Below are positions 55,109 through 63,712 of a stretch of 64,000 bases of DNA, in pieces. The position numbers and the translations under genes are program-made. The notes under the pieces are model-generated. The model did not search any database and was not told where the DNA came from. It saw only the letters and a list, made by a program, of their open reading frames with translations. The DNA comes from Ancylobacter koreensis (GTDB lineage: Bacteria > Pseudomonadota > Alphaproteobacteria > Rhizobiales > Xanthobacteraceae), in NCBI RefSeq assembly GCF_023016525.1, contig NZ_JALKCG010000004.1, forward strand, positions 124,001-188,000, written 5' to 3'. The first letter of the stretch is position 1. Every line of letters starts with the position of its first letter.

Positions 55109-55576
55109 TCACAGCGCCCTGGCGGCTTCCAGCACTTCCTCGGCGTGGCCGGCGACCTTCACCTTCGGCCACACACGCGCGATCCGCCCCTCGCGGTCGA
55201 TCAGCACGGTGGTGCGCTCGACACCCATATATTTGCGCCCGTACATCGATTTCTCGCCCCAGACGCCATAGGCCTCCAGCACCGCATGGGTCTCGTCGCC
55301 GGCGAGATCGAAGGTGAGTCCCTCCTTGGAGCGGAACTTCGCCAGCGCCTTGTCCGGGTCGGGCGAGACACCGAGGACGCGGGTATCGGCGGCTTCGAAA
55401 TCGGGTTTCAGCCGGTTGAAGTCGTGCGCCTCCAGCGTGCAGCCCTGCGTGCCGGCCTTCGGGTAGAAGTAGAGCACAAGCTTGCGGCCACGGCAGGCGG
55501 CGAGCGTCACGCTCTCGCCGGTATCTGTCGCAAGAGTGAAGTCGGGGGCGGGCTGCCCGGAAGCTATCTCGGCCAT
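55109..55576 (-). CDS. bcp: Peroxiredoxin, BCP/PrxQ type
   Basis: A 155-residue thiol peroxidase that reduces hydrogen peroxide and organic peroxides. The active site is YFYPKAGTQGCTLEAHDF: the peroxidatic cysteine is present, but the second cysteine found five residues later in E. coli BCP is replaced by histidine, so it would work as a 1-Cys type or with another partner. ATG 55576 has AAAGGAAGG upstream. It is a single gene, divergent from the AsmA-type gene. Confidence 0.93.
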   Translation of the reverse strand: MAEIASGQPAPDFTLATDTGESVTLAACRGRKLVLYFYPKAGTQGCTLEAHDFNRLKPDFEAADTRVLGVSPDPDKALAKFRSKEGLTFDLAGDETHAVLEAYGVWGEKSMYGRKYMGVERTTVLIDREGRIARVWPKVKVAGHAEEVLEAARAL

Positions 55577-55733
55577 TTGCCTTCCTTTCGGCGTGATTAT
55601 GGGTTGTTCGGCTGCCGGGACGCGCCGGATCACCTTTCGTGTGACCGTATCTCGGTTGGGGCGTGCGGAAAGCTGTCGCTCCCCGTCGATGGCAGGGGCA
55701 TTATGCCCAAGCTTGCGAGGATTCGTGCCCTAG

Positions 55734-58700
55734 ATGAAAGAGCCGGTGACGCACAGGCCGGATTCCGGCGGAAAGCGCCATGTCAGGAAGCTGCGCGTGC
55801 GCCGCGCGGCGAAGGCATGCGCGGAGCCCGTCGGCCGCTGGCGCTGGTTTCGCATCTGCTGCTGGTCGGGCGGGTCGCTCCTCGGCGCGGGCGCGGCGCT
55901 GGTGGCGCTCGGCTACCTGCTCGTCGCCACCGGCATCGTCACCGTCGACATGGCCCGACCCTATGTGGAGCGCACTCTCGAATCGCGGCTCGGCGGGGGC
56001 CGCACGGTGCAGATCGCCGGCATACTTGCCGACCGCGCGCCGGAAGGCGGCATCGTGCTGCACGCCACCGACATCGTGGTGCGCGATTCCAGCGGCGACG
56101 TCATCGCGGTGGCGCCGCAGGCCGAGGTGGCGTTGCAGGACAGCTGGCTGCCCTGGCTGATGCAGCCCCAGCGGGTCGATCTCGTCGGCGTGCGGCTGAA
56201 CGTCTTCATCGACGCGCGCGGCCAGCTCTCGGTATCCACCGACGGCAGCGCCGCCGTCGCGTCGCCCAACCATCCAATCGCCACCGTGCCGCCGCCCTCG
56301 GTGCCGGCCGAGGGGGTCGATCCCGCCTCCGCCGCGCATGAGGCGGCGTCCGCTCCGGCCGTCTCGACTCCCGTGGGCCCGGCGGCGGCCGGTGGCGCCG
56401 CGACGGCCCCCGTGACGCCCTTCGGCCCGCTGCGGCTGCGCGCGCTGGCGGTGCTGGCCCAGCAGATCGACCGTGGCGGCCTCGACGGCGGCGCGCTCAG
56501 CTCCATCGGCCTCAAGGACGGCGTGGTGGTCATCCGCAGCGAGGCGAGCGGCCGGAGCTGGACCTTCGACGACATCGATCTCTCGCTCTCCCGCCCGACG
56601 GAAGGTGGCGTCGCCTTCGACCTCAGGGCCGGCGGCACGGATGGGCCCTGGTCGGCGCGCGCCACCATCGGCGCGCTGGCCGAAGGGCGCCGCGCCCTGG
56701 CGCTGGAAATCCGCGATCTAGCCCCGCGCGACCTGCTGCTCGCCGCCGGCAAGGCGGATGGCGATATCCTTGCTACCTCGCCGCTCTCGGTCGACCTCAA
56801 GGCCGCCATCGACGGCTCGGGCCTGCTGCTGTCCGCCGAGGGGCGGCTCGGGGCCGGCGCCGGTGAGTTCCAGCTCGGCCCCGACGTGGCGGGCCGCATG
56901 CTGATCGACGAGGCCTCCCTCGCCTTCACGCTCGATCCCGCCCGCCGCCTCATTGACCTCTCCTCGCTGGCGGTACAGGCCGGCCCCTTCGGCATGGACG
57001 TGGCGGCCACCGTGAGCATGCCGGCGGACACGGCCGGCAAATGGGTGCTGACCACCCGTACCGCCCGGGCCAGCTTCGCCGGCGGCGGGCCCTTCGCCGA
57101 GAAAGTGCCGCCCTTCATCCTCGACGACAACGCCATCGCGCTGTCCTTCGACCCTGTAGCCCAGCGCTTCGCCATCGACCGCGGCGAACTGAAGGGACCG
57201 CAGGGCGGCATCACCATCGGCGGCGCGCTCGATCTCGGGGCGGCCGAGCCCTCGCTCTCGATGACGGTCACGGCGACGCCGATGACGGCCACCTCGCTGA
57301 TCCGGCTGTGGCCGGTGCTGGCGGCGCCCGAGCCGCGCGGCTGGGTGTATGACAACCTGATCTCCGGCGACGTCACCCATGCCGAGATCGCCTTCAACGC
57401 GCCGCTCGGCTCCATCGGCCGCAAGGACCGGCCGCTGGCCGACGAGGCGCTGAAGATCGACATCGCGGGCACCAATGGCCGCTTCCACCCGGTGAGGGGC
57501 CTGCCGGCGATCGGCGGCGCGAATGTCGCGGTGCACGTGACCGGCCGCACCGCGAACGTCTCGGTCTCTGGCGGCGTGATGGAGACGCCCGAGCGGCGCC
57601 AGCTCAACATCAGCGAGGCGGTGTTCGACGTTCCGGATACCGCGCCGGCCAAGCCCGACGCCAAGGTGCGCGTTGCGGTCAACGGCCCGGCCGCCGCCGC
57701 CATCGAGCTCGCCGCCATGCCGGCCCTGCGCACGCCGGGCCTCATTCCCGTCGACGTGCAGACGGTGAACGGCACCATACTGGGCACCGCGCAGATCAAT
57801 ATCCGCCTGTCCGACAACATCCTGCCCTCCGACGTCGACTTCGCCTTCGACGCCGGCCTGTCCAATTTCGACGCCGGAAAGGTGGCGTTCGGGCAGAATC
57901 TCGACGATGCCAAGGTGCGCGTCTTCGTCACCCCCGCCGCCACCGTGCTGCGCGGCGAGGGCAAGGTAGGCGGCGCGCCGGCGAGCTTCGAATACAGCCG
58001 CCCCGCGAATGGTGACATCACCTTCGTGATGGCGGCGACCATCGACGACGCGGCGCGCCAGAAGCTCGGCCTCGATCTCGGCGGCATGTCGGGCTCGGTC
58101 GGCGTGAAGGTCTCCGGCGTCATCGGCCCGAAATCCAAGACCGCCGACGTCGATGTGGACCTCACGAATGCCCGGCTCGCCGAGCTGGTGCCCGGCTGGT
58201 CGAAGCCGGCCGGCAAGCCGGCGCGGCTGACCGCCAAGGCCACGCTGACCGCCGCCGGCACGCGGCTGGACGACCTCGTGGTGACGGGGCAGGGCGTGAA
58301 CATACGCGGCAGCGTCGAACTCGACTCGAAGTCCGCCCTCGTCAGCGCCAACCTGCCGACCTTCCAGCTCTCCGACGGCGACAAGGCCAGCGTGAAGGTG
58401 GAGAACGCAGACGGCGCGCTGAAGATCACGGTGCGCGGCGAGGTGATCGAGGCGCGCGCCTTCCTCAAGAACCTGATGGAAGCGCCCATCGCCGGCCAGC
58501 AGAACGCAAGGCCCGCCGATATCGACCTCGACGTGAAGCTCGGCGTGGTGGTCGGCAACAATGGCGAGACCATGCGGCAGGCCGCGCTCACCATGTCGCG
58601 GCGCAATGGCGACCTGCGCGCCTTCTCGCTCGGCGCGCTGGTCGGGCGCGACGGCGGGGTGAACGGCGATCTCGCGACGCAGGGCAATGGCCGCCCGCGC

Positions 58701-59321
58701 CTGCGCGTCGCCACCACCGACGCCGGGGCGCTGCTGCGCTTCATCAACCTCTATGCCCGCATCTATGGCGGCGACATGTGGGTGGACATCGACGCGCCGC
58801 GCGGCGACGGCAAGGTTCAGCTCGGCACGGTGAACATGCGCGACTTCGTGATCCGCGGCGAGCCGGGGCTCGACCGGCTGATCGCCGCCGCGCCGAAGAC
58901 CACCACTCCCGGTCGGCCGCAGCCGGGCTCGGCCATCGTGTTCCAGAAGCTCCAGGTCGACTTCCAGCGCTCCGCCGAGCAACTGACCATCCGCGAGGGC
59001 GCAATCTGGGGGCCGACCATCGGCTCGACCTTCGACGGCACGCTGGACTTCGCCAACGATCGTATCGCCGTGCGCGGCACCTATGTGCCGGCCTATGGGC
59101 TCAACAATCTGTTCAGCCGGCTCCCGGTGGTCGGCTTCTTCCTCGGCGGCGGCCAGAACGAGGGTCTGGTGGGCGTCACCTACGAGATCGTCGGTCCGCT
59201 CTCGGGTCCGACGCTGCGGGTGAACCCGATCTCCGCCATCGCGCCGGGCTTCCTGCGCAAGATATTCGAGTTCCGCCAGGCGCCCGATCCGACGCCGCCG
59301 GCGGTGGTGCCGACGCGGTAG
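55734..59321 (+). CDS. Large AsmA-like protein (DUF3971 / YhdP-like)
   Basis: A 1195-residue envelope protein. A basic N-terminus and one membrane helix (GGSLLGAGAALVALGYLLVATGIVTV, about 45-70) are followed by a very long repetitive beta-rich region in the style of AsmA/TamB bridge proteins, with DUF3971-like content in the middle (LRLRALAVLAQQIDRGGLDGGAL) and a C-terminal AsmA-2-like part (NNLFSRLPVVGFFLGGGQNEGLVGVTYEIVGPLSGPTLRVNP). YhdP-type proteins carry phospholipids between inner and outer membranes in E. coli; a like role here is inference. It lies upstream of a family B repeat and tyrS (opposite strand). Confidence 0.88.
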   Translation: MKEPVTHRPDSGGKRHVRKLRVRRAAKACAEPVGRWRWFRICCWSGGSLLGAGAALVALGYLLVATGIVTVDMARPYVERTLESRLGGGRTVQIAGILADRAPEGGIVLHATDIVVRDSSGDVIAVAPQAEVALQDSWLPWLMQPQRVDLVGVRLNVFIDARGQLSVSTDGSAAVASPNHPIATVPPPSVPAEGVDPASAAHEAASAPAVSTPVGPAAAGGAATAPVTPFGPLRLRALAVLAQQIDRGGLDGGALSSIGLKDGVVVIRSEASGRSWTFDDIDLSLSRPTEGGVAFDLRAGGTDGPWSARATIGALAEGRRALALEIRDLAPRDLLLAAGKADGDILATSPLSVDLKAAIDGSGLLLSAEGRLGAGAGEFQLGPDVAGRMLIDEASLAFTLDPARRLIDLSSLAVQAGPFGMDVAATVSMPADTAGKWVLTTRTARASFAGGGPFAEKVPPFILDDNAIALSFDPVAQRFAIDRGELKGPQGGITIGGALDLGAAEPSLSMTVTATPMTATSLIRLWPVLAAPEPRGWVYDNLISGDVTHAEIAFNAPLGSIGRKDRPLADEALKIDIAGTNGRFHPVRGLPAIGGANVAVHVTGRTANVSVSGGVMETPERRQLNISEAVFDVPDTAPAKPDAKVRVAVNGPAAAAIELAAMPALRTPGLIPVDVQTVNGTILGTAQINIRLSDNILPSDVDFAFDAGLSNFDAGKVAFGQNLDDAKVRVFVTPAATVLRGEGKVGGAPASFEYSRPANGDITFVMAATIDDAARQKLGLDLGGMSGSVGVKVSGVIGPKSKTADVDVDLTNARLAELVPGWSKPAGKPARLTAKATLTAAGTRLDDLVVTGQGVNIRGSVELDSKSALVSANLPTFQLSDGDKASVKVENADGALKITVRGEVIEARAFLKNLMEAPIAGQQNARPADIDLDVKLGVVVGNNGETMRQAALTMSRRNGDLRAFSLGALVGRDGGVNGDLATQGNGRPRLRVATTDAGALLRFINLYARIYGGDMWVDIDAPRGDGKVQLGTVNMRDFVIRGEPGLDRLIAAAPKTTTPGRPQPGSAIVFQKLQVDFQRSAEQLTIREGAIWGPTIGSTFDGTLDFANDRIAVRGTYVPAYGLNNLFSRLPVVGFFLGGGQNEGLVGVTYEIVGPLSGPTLRVNPISAIAPGFLRKIFEFRQAPDPTPPAVVPTR

Positions 59322-59384
59322 GCGTGATGTTGGCCTGCGGCTCGCCACGGCGCGGCTCTTAAGGGCGCTGTCGACCCTTACACC

Positions 59385-59470
59385 GTCATCCCCGGGCTTG
59401 ACCCGGGGATCCATGACTTCGATAGGCGGGACCGAAGACGTGGACGGCCGGATCAAGCCCGGCCATGACG
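59385..59470. repeat. Dispersed intergenic palindrome, family B (second copy)
   Basis: GTCATCCCCGGGcttgaCCCGGGGATCC on the left and GGCCGGatcaagCCCGGCCATGAC on the right repeat the element at 43099-43183. It sits between the convergent AsmA-type gene and tyrS. Confidence 0.8.
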
Positions 59471-59502
59471 TGGTTCAGTTGGTAGCCGCGCCGCAGCGGC
59501 AC

Positions 59503-60759
59503 TCACACCGGCTTCAGCAGCACGTGCTTCTTCTTGCCGAGCGAGAGCTTGATGACGCCCTCGGGCGTCAGGTCGCGGGCGGTGAGCACGGCCTTCTCGT
59601 CGGTGACGGCGACGTCGTTGACCCTGAGTCCGCCGCCCTTGACCTGCCGGCGCGCCTCGCCGTTGGAGGCGACGAGCCCCGCCTTCTCGGCGAAGGCGGC
59701 AAGCACGCCGATGCCGGCCTCCAGCTCGCCCGCCGGCACCTCGACGGTGGGCAGGTCGCCGGAGATCGCGCCTTCCTCGAAGGTCTTGCGCGCCGTCTCC
59801 GCCGCGCCCTCCGCCGCCGCGCGGCCGTGCAGCAGCGCGGTGATCTCGGTGGCGAGGATCTTCTTCACCTCGTTGATCTCGGCGCCGCCGAGCTGCGAGA
59901 GGCGGGTGATCTCGTCCATCGGCAGCGTGGTGTAGAGCTTGAGGAAGCGGGTGACGTCGGCGTCCTCGGTGTTGCGCCAGTACTGCCAGAATTCGTAGGG
60001 GCCGAGCATGTCGGCGTTCAGCCACACCGCGCCGTTGACCGACTTGCCCATCTTGGCGCCGGAGGCGGTGGTGAGCAGCGGAGAGGTCAGGGCGTAGAGC
60101 TGCGGCGTGCCCATGCGGTGGCCGAGGTCGATGCCGTTGACGATGTTGCCCCACTGGTCCGAGCCGCCCATCTGCAGGCGCACGCCGTAGCGCTTGTTCA
60201 GCTCCACGAAGTCGTAGGCCTGCAGGATCATGTAGTTGAATTCGAGGAAGGACAGCGACTGCTCGCGTTCCAGCCGCGTCTTCACGCTGTCGAAGGACAG
60301 CATGCGGTTGACCGAGAAGTGCCGGCCGACATCGCGCAGGAACTCGAGATAGTTCAGCCCGCGCAGCCATTCGGCGTTGTTGATCATCAGCGCGTCGGCC
60401 GGGCCCTCGCCATAGGTGAGGTAGTTCGAGAAGACACGCTTGATCGAGGCGATGTTGGCCTCGATCGTGTCGACGGTCATGAGCTGGCGGGCGTCGTCCT
60501 TGAAGGAGGGATCGCCCACCATGCCGGTGCCGCCGCCCATCAGCGAGACGGCGCGGTGGCCGGTCTTCTGCAGCCAGTGCAGCATCATGATCTGGATCAG
60601 GCCGCCGGCGTGCAGGCTCGGCGCCGTCGGGTCGAAGCCGATATAGGCGGTGACGGTTTCCTTCGCGAACAGGTCGTCGAGGCCGGCTTCATCGGAGATC
60701 TGGTGGATGAAGCCGCGCTCCTGGAGGGTGCGGAGGAAATCGGACTTGAACGTGCTCAT
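59503..60759 (-). CDS. tyrS: Tyrosine--tRNA ligase
   Basis: A 418-residue class I tRNA synthetase. The ATP-binding HIGH equivalent is HAGG ([15 protein letters not shown]), tyrosine recognition is seen in [19 protein letters not shown] (as [11 protein letters not shown]), and the KMSKS loop is KMGKS ([13 protein letters not shown]). The C-terminal S4 domain (about 350-418) binds the tRNA variable arm ([22 protein letters not shown]). It is divergent from anmK with 113 bases between, containing a direct repeat TTAGGAACGGCGCG at 60787 and 60802. Confidence 0.97.
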   Translation of the reverse strand: MSTFKSDFLRTLQERGFIHQISDEAGLDDLFAKETVTAYIGFDPTAPSLHAGGLIQIMMLHWLQKTGHRAVSLMGGGTGMVGDPSFKDDARQLMTVDTIEANIASIKRVFSNYLTYGEGPADALMINNAEWLRGLNYLEFLRDVGRHFSVNRMLSFDSVKTRLEREQSLSFLEFNYMILQAYDFVELNKRYGVRLQMGGSDQWGNIVNGIDLGHRMGTPQLYALTSPLLTTASGAKMGKSVNGAVWLNADMLGPYEFWQYWRNTEDADVTRFLKLYTTLPMDEITRLSQLGGAEINEVKKILATEITALLHGRAAAEGAAETARKTFEEGAISGDLPTVEVPAGELEAGIGVLAAFAEKAGLVASNGEARRQVKGGGLRVNDVAVTDEKAVLTARDLTPEGVIKLSLGKKKHVLLKPV

Positions 60760-60872
60760 ATCGGGCCTGCGGGCATCAACGCCATATTAGGAACGGCGCG
60801 GTTAGGAACGGCGCGTCATGTACCAGTTTCGCGCGGCGAAAGCACCCCGAGCCGGCGCAGGCGAGGAATGAG

Positions 60873-62024
60873 ATGCAAGGTCCCGTGAAGGCGATCGGCC
60901 TGATGAGCGGCACCTCGCTCGACGGCGTCGACGTGGCGCTGATCGAGACGGACGGCGAGAGCGTCGCCGCCTTCGGCCCGGACATGACGCTGGCCTATGA
61001 CGCCGCCGACCGTGCTCTCCTCATTCAGGCGCTGGAGGAAGCGCGCGGGCTCACCGATCGTGACGCCCGGCCGGGTATTCTCGCCGAGGCCGAGCGTCGG
61101 CTGACCGAGCGCCATGCGCAGGCGCTGGCCGCGTATTTCGAGGCTTACCCCGAACATCGCGACGTCGCCGCCATCGGCTTCCATGGCCAGACCGTGCTGC
61201 ACCGGCCGGACATCCGCCTGACGGTCCAGATCGGCGATGGTCCCGCGCTCGCGCGGGCGGCGCACGCGCTGACGGACGCTCCCGGGCCGGCGCTGGTCTA
61301 CGATCTGCGCGCGGCCGATGTGGCGGCGGGCGGGCAGGGGGCGCCGCTGGTGCCGGCCTATCACCGGGCGCTCGCGAGGGGCCTCGACCTGCCGGGGCCG
61401 CTGCTGGTGCTCAATCTCGGCGGCGTCGCCAACATCACCTATCTCGACGGCGAGGCTGAGCCGGTCGCCTGCGACACCGGCCCCGCCAATGCGCTGATCG
61501 ACGATTTCATGAAGGCGCGCACCGGCATGCCGCTCGATCGCGACGGGACGGCGGCAGCGGCGGGACGCGTCGACGAGGGCGCGCTGGCACGTCTTCTCGA
61601 CCATCCCTTCTTCGCGCGGCGCCCGCCCAAGTCGCTCGACCGCAATGATTTTCGCGAATGGGTGGCTGCTCATGGCGAGCTGGACGCGATGAGCGTGGAG
61701 GACGGCGCGGCGATCCTCACCGCGCTCACCGCCGCCTGCGTCGGGGCGGTTCTCGCTCATCTCCCGCGCCGCCCGGCCACGCTGATCGCCGCCGGCGGGG
61801 GCGCGCGCAATCCGACGCTGCTGCGCTTCCTGCGCGCGCGGCTCGGCATCGCGGTGCTCACGGCGGACGAGGTCGGCTGGTCGGGCGACGCGCTGGAAGC
61901 GCAGGCTTTCGCCTTCCTCGCGGTGCGCGCGCTCAAGGGACTGCCGCTGAGCTTCCCGACGACGACCGGAGTGCCGCTCCCGATGCCGGGCGGGGTCGTC
62001 CTGCCACCACATCCGGCGGCCTGA
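60873..62024 (+). CDS. anmK: Anhydro-N-acetylmuramic acid kinase
   Basis: A 383-residue kinase that opens and phosphorylates 1,6-anhydroMurNAc to MurNAc-6-phosphate during cell-wall recycling. Motifs: [22 protein letters not shown] at the start, [42 protein letters not shown] and the C-terminal [19 protein letters not shown]. Length is typical. It shares the divergent promoter region with tyrS, an arrangement common in related genomes. Confidence 0.96.
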   Translation: MQGPVKAIGLMSGTSLDGVDVALIETDGESVAAFGPDMTLAYDAADRALLIQALEEARGLTDRDARPGILAEAERRLTERHAQALAAYFEAYPEHRDVAAIGFHGQTVLHRPDIRLTVQIGDGPALARAAHALTDAPGPALVYDLRAADVAAGGQGAPLVPAYHRALARGLDLPGPLLVLNLGGVANITYLDGEAEPVACDTGPANALIDDFMKARTGMPLDRDGTAAAAGRVDEGALARLLDHPFFARRPPKSLDRNDFREWVAAHGELDAMSVEDGAAILTALTAACVGAVLAHLPRRPATLIAAGGGARNPTLLRFLRARLGIAVLTADEVGWSGDALEAQAFAFLAVRALKGLPLSFPTTTGVPLPMPGGVVLPPHPAA

Positions 62025-62080
62025 GTCGCTGCAGCCGGCAGGACCGCCGATGCGGCCATGCAGCAAAGTTGAATGTTAAT

Positions 62081-62256
62081 TTCAGAAAATCTGAATACCT
62101 TGAAGGAATGTCGCAGTATTCCTGAAACGCATTAGTGCGATGCAAAATCTGATGATGCGGTGCACAATATCCCAGCTAGATTAGGGGCTCCCGGAAGTCC
62201 GGCTCGCCAGGCAGGCAGCTTCCCCATCAACACGCCTGGACAGAACTTGGAGCCCC
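62081..62256 (+). promoter_or_regulatory. Structured leader of the small exported protein gene
   Basis: The 236-base gap before 62261 is AT-richer than its surroundings. It contains a palindrome TTCAGA-aaa-TCTGAA (62081-62095), a possible TTGAAT-N17-TGAATA promoter (62069-62097) and, near its end, an inverted repeat: GGGGCTCC at 62184-62191 and GGAGCCCC at 62249-62256. The right arm contains GGAG, the ribosome-binding site eight bases before the ATG. Folding would hide it. Confidence 0.5.
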
Positions 62257-62260
62257 CTAG

Positions 62261-62629
62261 ATGCGCAGCTTCACCCGCGATCTTCTCCCGCTCGCCGTCG
62301 CCGGCGGCCTCATTGCCGTCGCCATCGTCGCCCCCGTCCGCGCCGCCGACAAGCAGGCGGGCCTGCGTCCCGCCACCGCCGAGAAGATCCAGCTCGGCTA
62401 TGTCAGCGGCGTCGCCTATTACACCGCCGAGAGCGACGGCTATCACGTCGTCGCCACGCTGAGCGTCGCCGACGGCGCGCCGGTCCGCGTCGCCGCCACG
62501 CTGCAGCCCGAGCAGGCCGTCAGCTTCTCCGTGCCGGGCGCCGCCGATGGCGCCACCCGCACCGTCGAGATCGCCCGCCGCGGCGATTTCGTGACGGTGA
62601 CCAACCCGGCCCGTCTCGTGCTCAACTGA
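62261..62629 (+). CDS. Small exported protein of unknown function
   Basis: A 122-residue protein with a signal peptide (RDLLPLAVAGGLIAVAIVAPVRAADK, cleavage near A-A). The mature part of about 95 residues looks like one beta domain: IQLGYVSGVAYYTAESDGYHVVATLSV, then TLQPEQAVSFSVPGA and TVEIARRGDFVTVTNPARLVLN. There are no cysteines and no catalytic motif. I do not recognise the family. It is a single gene with its own leader and a strong terminator 26 bases downstream, suggesting a well-expressed monocistronic transcript. Confidence 0.75.
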   Translation: MRSFTRDLLPLAVAGGLIAVAIVAPVRAADKQAGLRPATAEKIQLGYVSGVAYYTAESDGYHVVATLSVADGAPVRVAATLQPEQAVSFSVPGAADGATRTVEIARRGDFVTVTNPARLVLN

Positions 62630-62652
62630 GCCCCGCTTCCCCCCGAATGCAG

Positions 62653-62680
62653 AAAGCCCGGCACGAAGCCGGGCTTTTTT
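62653..62680 (+). terminator. Intrinsic terminator of the small exported protein gene
   Basis: AAAGCCCGGC-acgaa-GCCGGGCTTT followed by TTT is a textbook Rho-independent terminator: a ten-base stem with a T-run. Confidence 0.9.
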
Positions 62681-62710
62681 GTGTGTCGGGGACATCAGGA
62701 CTGCGCAGAT

Positions 62711-63376
62711 TTACGCCGCGCTGGTCTTCTTGGCGGTCTCGGGCAGGCGCTTGTCGAGATAGGCGCCGACGACTTCCATCAGTTCCTCGGTCTTGCCGTC
62801 GAAGAAGTGGTTGGCGCCCGGCACGGTCTGCTGGTCGATGACGATGCCCTTCTGCGTCTTCAGCTTCTCGACGAGGCTGGTGACGGAGGAGAACGGCGCC
62901 ACCGCGTCCTTGTCGCCATGCACGAACAGGCCGGAGGACGGGCAGGGGGCGAGGAAGGAGAAGTCGTAGAGATTGGCCGGCGCGGCGATGGAGATGAAGC
63001 CCTCCACCTCCGGGCGGCGCATCAGCAGCTGCATGCCGATCCAGGCGCCGAAAGAGAAGCCGGCGATCCAGCAGGCGCGCGCGTCCGGGTTTATCGACTG
63101 CGCCCAGTCGAGCGCTGCGGCGGCGTCCGCCAGCTCGCCCTGGCCGTGGTCGAACGTACCCTGGCTGCGGCCGACGCCCCGGAAGTTGAAGCGCAGCGTG
63201 GAGAAGCCGCGATTCACGAACTGGTAATAGAGGTTGTAGACCACCGGGTTGTTCATCGTGCCGCCGAACTGCGGGTGCGGGTGCAGGATGATGGCGATGG
63301 GCGCGTGGCGCTGCTTGGCCGGCTGGTAGCGGCCTTCGAGCCGCCCCTTCTCGCCGGTGAAGATGACCTCAGGCAT
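62711..63376 (-). CDS. Alpha/beta hydrolase family protein
   Basis: A 221-residue alpha/beta hydrolase of a small family widespread in alphaproteobacteria. The oxyanion HPHPQFGGTMNN region and FNFRGVGRSQG are typical. The nucleophile elbow is GFSFGAW (Ser), the acid lies in GLFVHGDKDAVAP and the histidine in GANHFFDGK. ATG 63376 (MPEVIFTGEKGRLEGRY) gives the family length; the longer frame to 63469 adds an unlikely N-terminus. Substrate unknown. It is divergent from the Fe-S operon. Confidence 0.88.
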   Translation of the reverse strand: MPEVIFTGEKGRLEGRYQPAKQRHAPIAIILHPHPQFGGTMNNPVVYNLYYQFVNRGFSTLRFNFRGVGRSQGTFDHGQGELADAAAALDWAQSINPDARACWIAGFSFGAWIGMQLLMRRPEVEGFISIAAPANLYDFSFLAPCPSSGLFVHGDKDAVAPFSSVTSLVEKLKTQKGIVIDQQTVPGANHFFDGKTEELMEVVGAYLDKRLPETAKKTSAA

Positions 63377-63712
63377 GAAGCTCGTGACCTTGAATGCGGC
63401 GGGGCAGGGATCGTCCGTCGGGCAGTGCCGGATCAAGCGCGACCGGCGCGTGTCCCAAGGGACGGCCATGCCGCAGACGCCTTGACGACATAGGGTCGGA
63501 ACCCTAACTTATTAGAATAATTCTAATATCCAACGTCGGGTTGCATCGGCGTCGCACTCAACCTGCCCGCCAGCTCGCCCCTTCGAAGGCAATGGACGCC
63601 AAGCTATGAAGGACACCGCCTGATTTTGCAAGCATATAGCGGAAAGGACGGGCAGACGGCGCGACGGCTTCCTATATAGGGAAGGCTTCCGCGAATTCGA
63701 GCCCCCGAGACG
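63377..63712. other. Divergent region between the hydrolase and the Fe-S operon
   Basis: The 336 bases hold no gene I can support. The left third contains the promoter with the Irr-type box (listed separately). The remainder forms a leader of about 185 bases for the cysteine desulfurase gene, with no recognised riboswitch. Confidence 0.5.
63482..63527 (+). promoter_or_regulatory. Promoter with Irr-type iron control element
   Basis: TTGACG (63482-63487), a 17-base spacer and TAACTT (63505-63510) form a good sigma70 promoter. Directly behind lies ATTAGAATAATTCTAAT (63511-63527), a perfect palindrome with eight-base arms that matches the published Irr/ICE pattern TTTAGAA-N3-TTCTAAA at all but the outermost bases. 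A regulator here would cover the transcription start. It would control the cysteine desulfurase gene and any downstream suf genes in response to iron. Confidence 0.7.
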
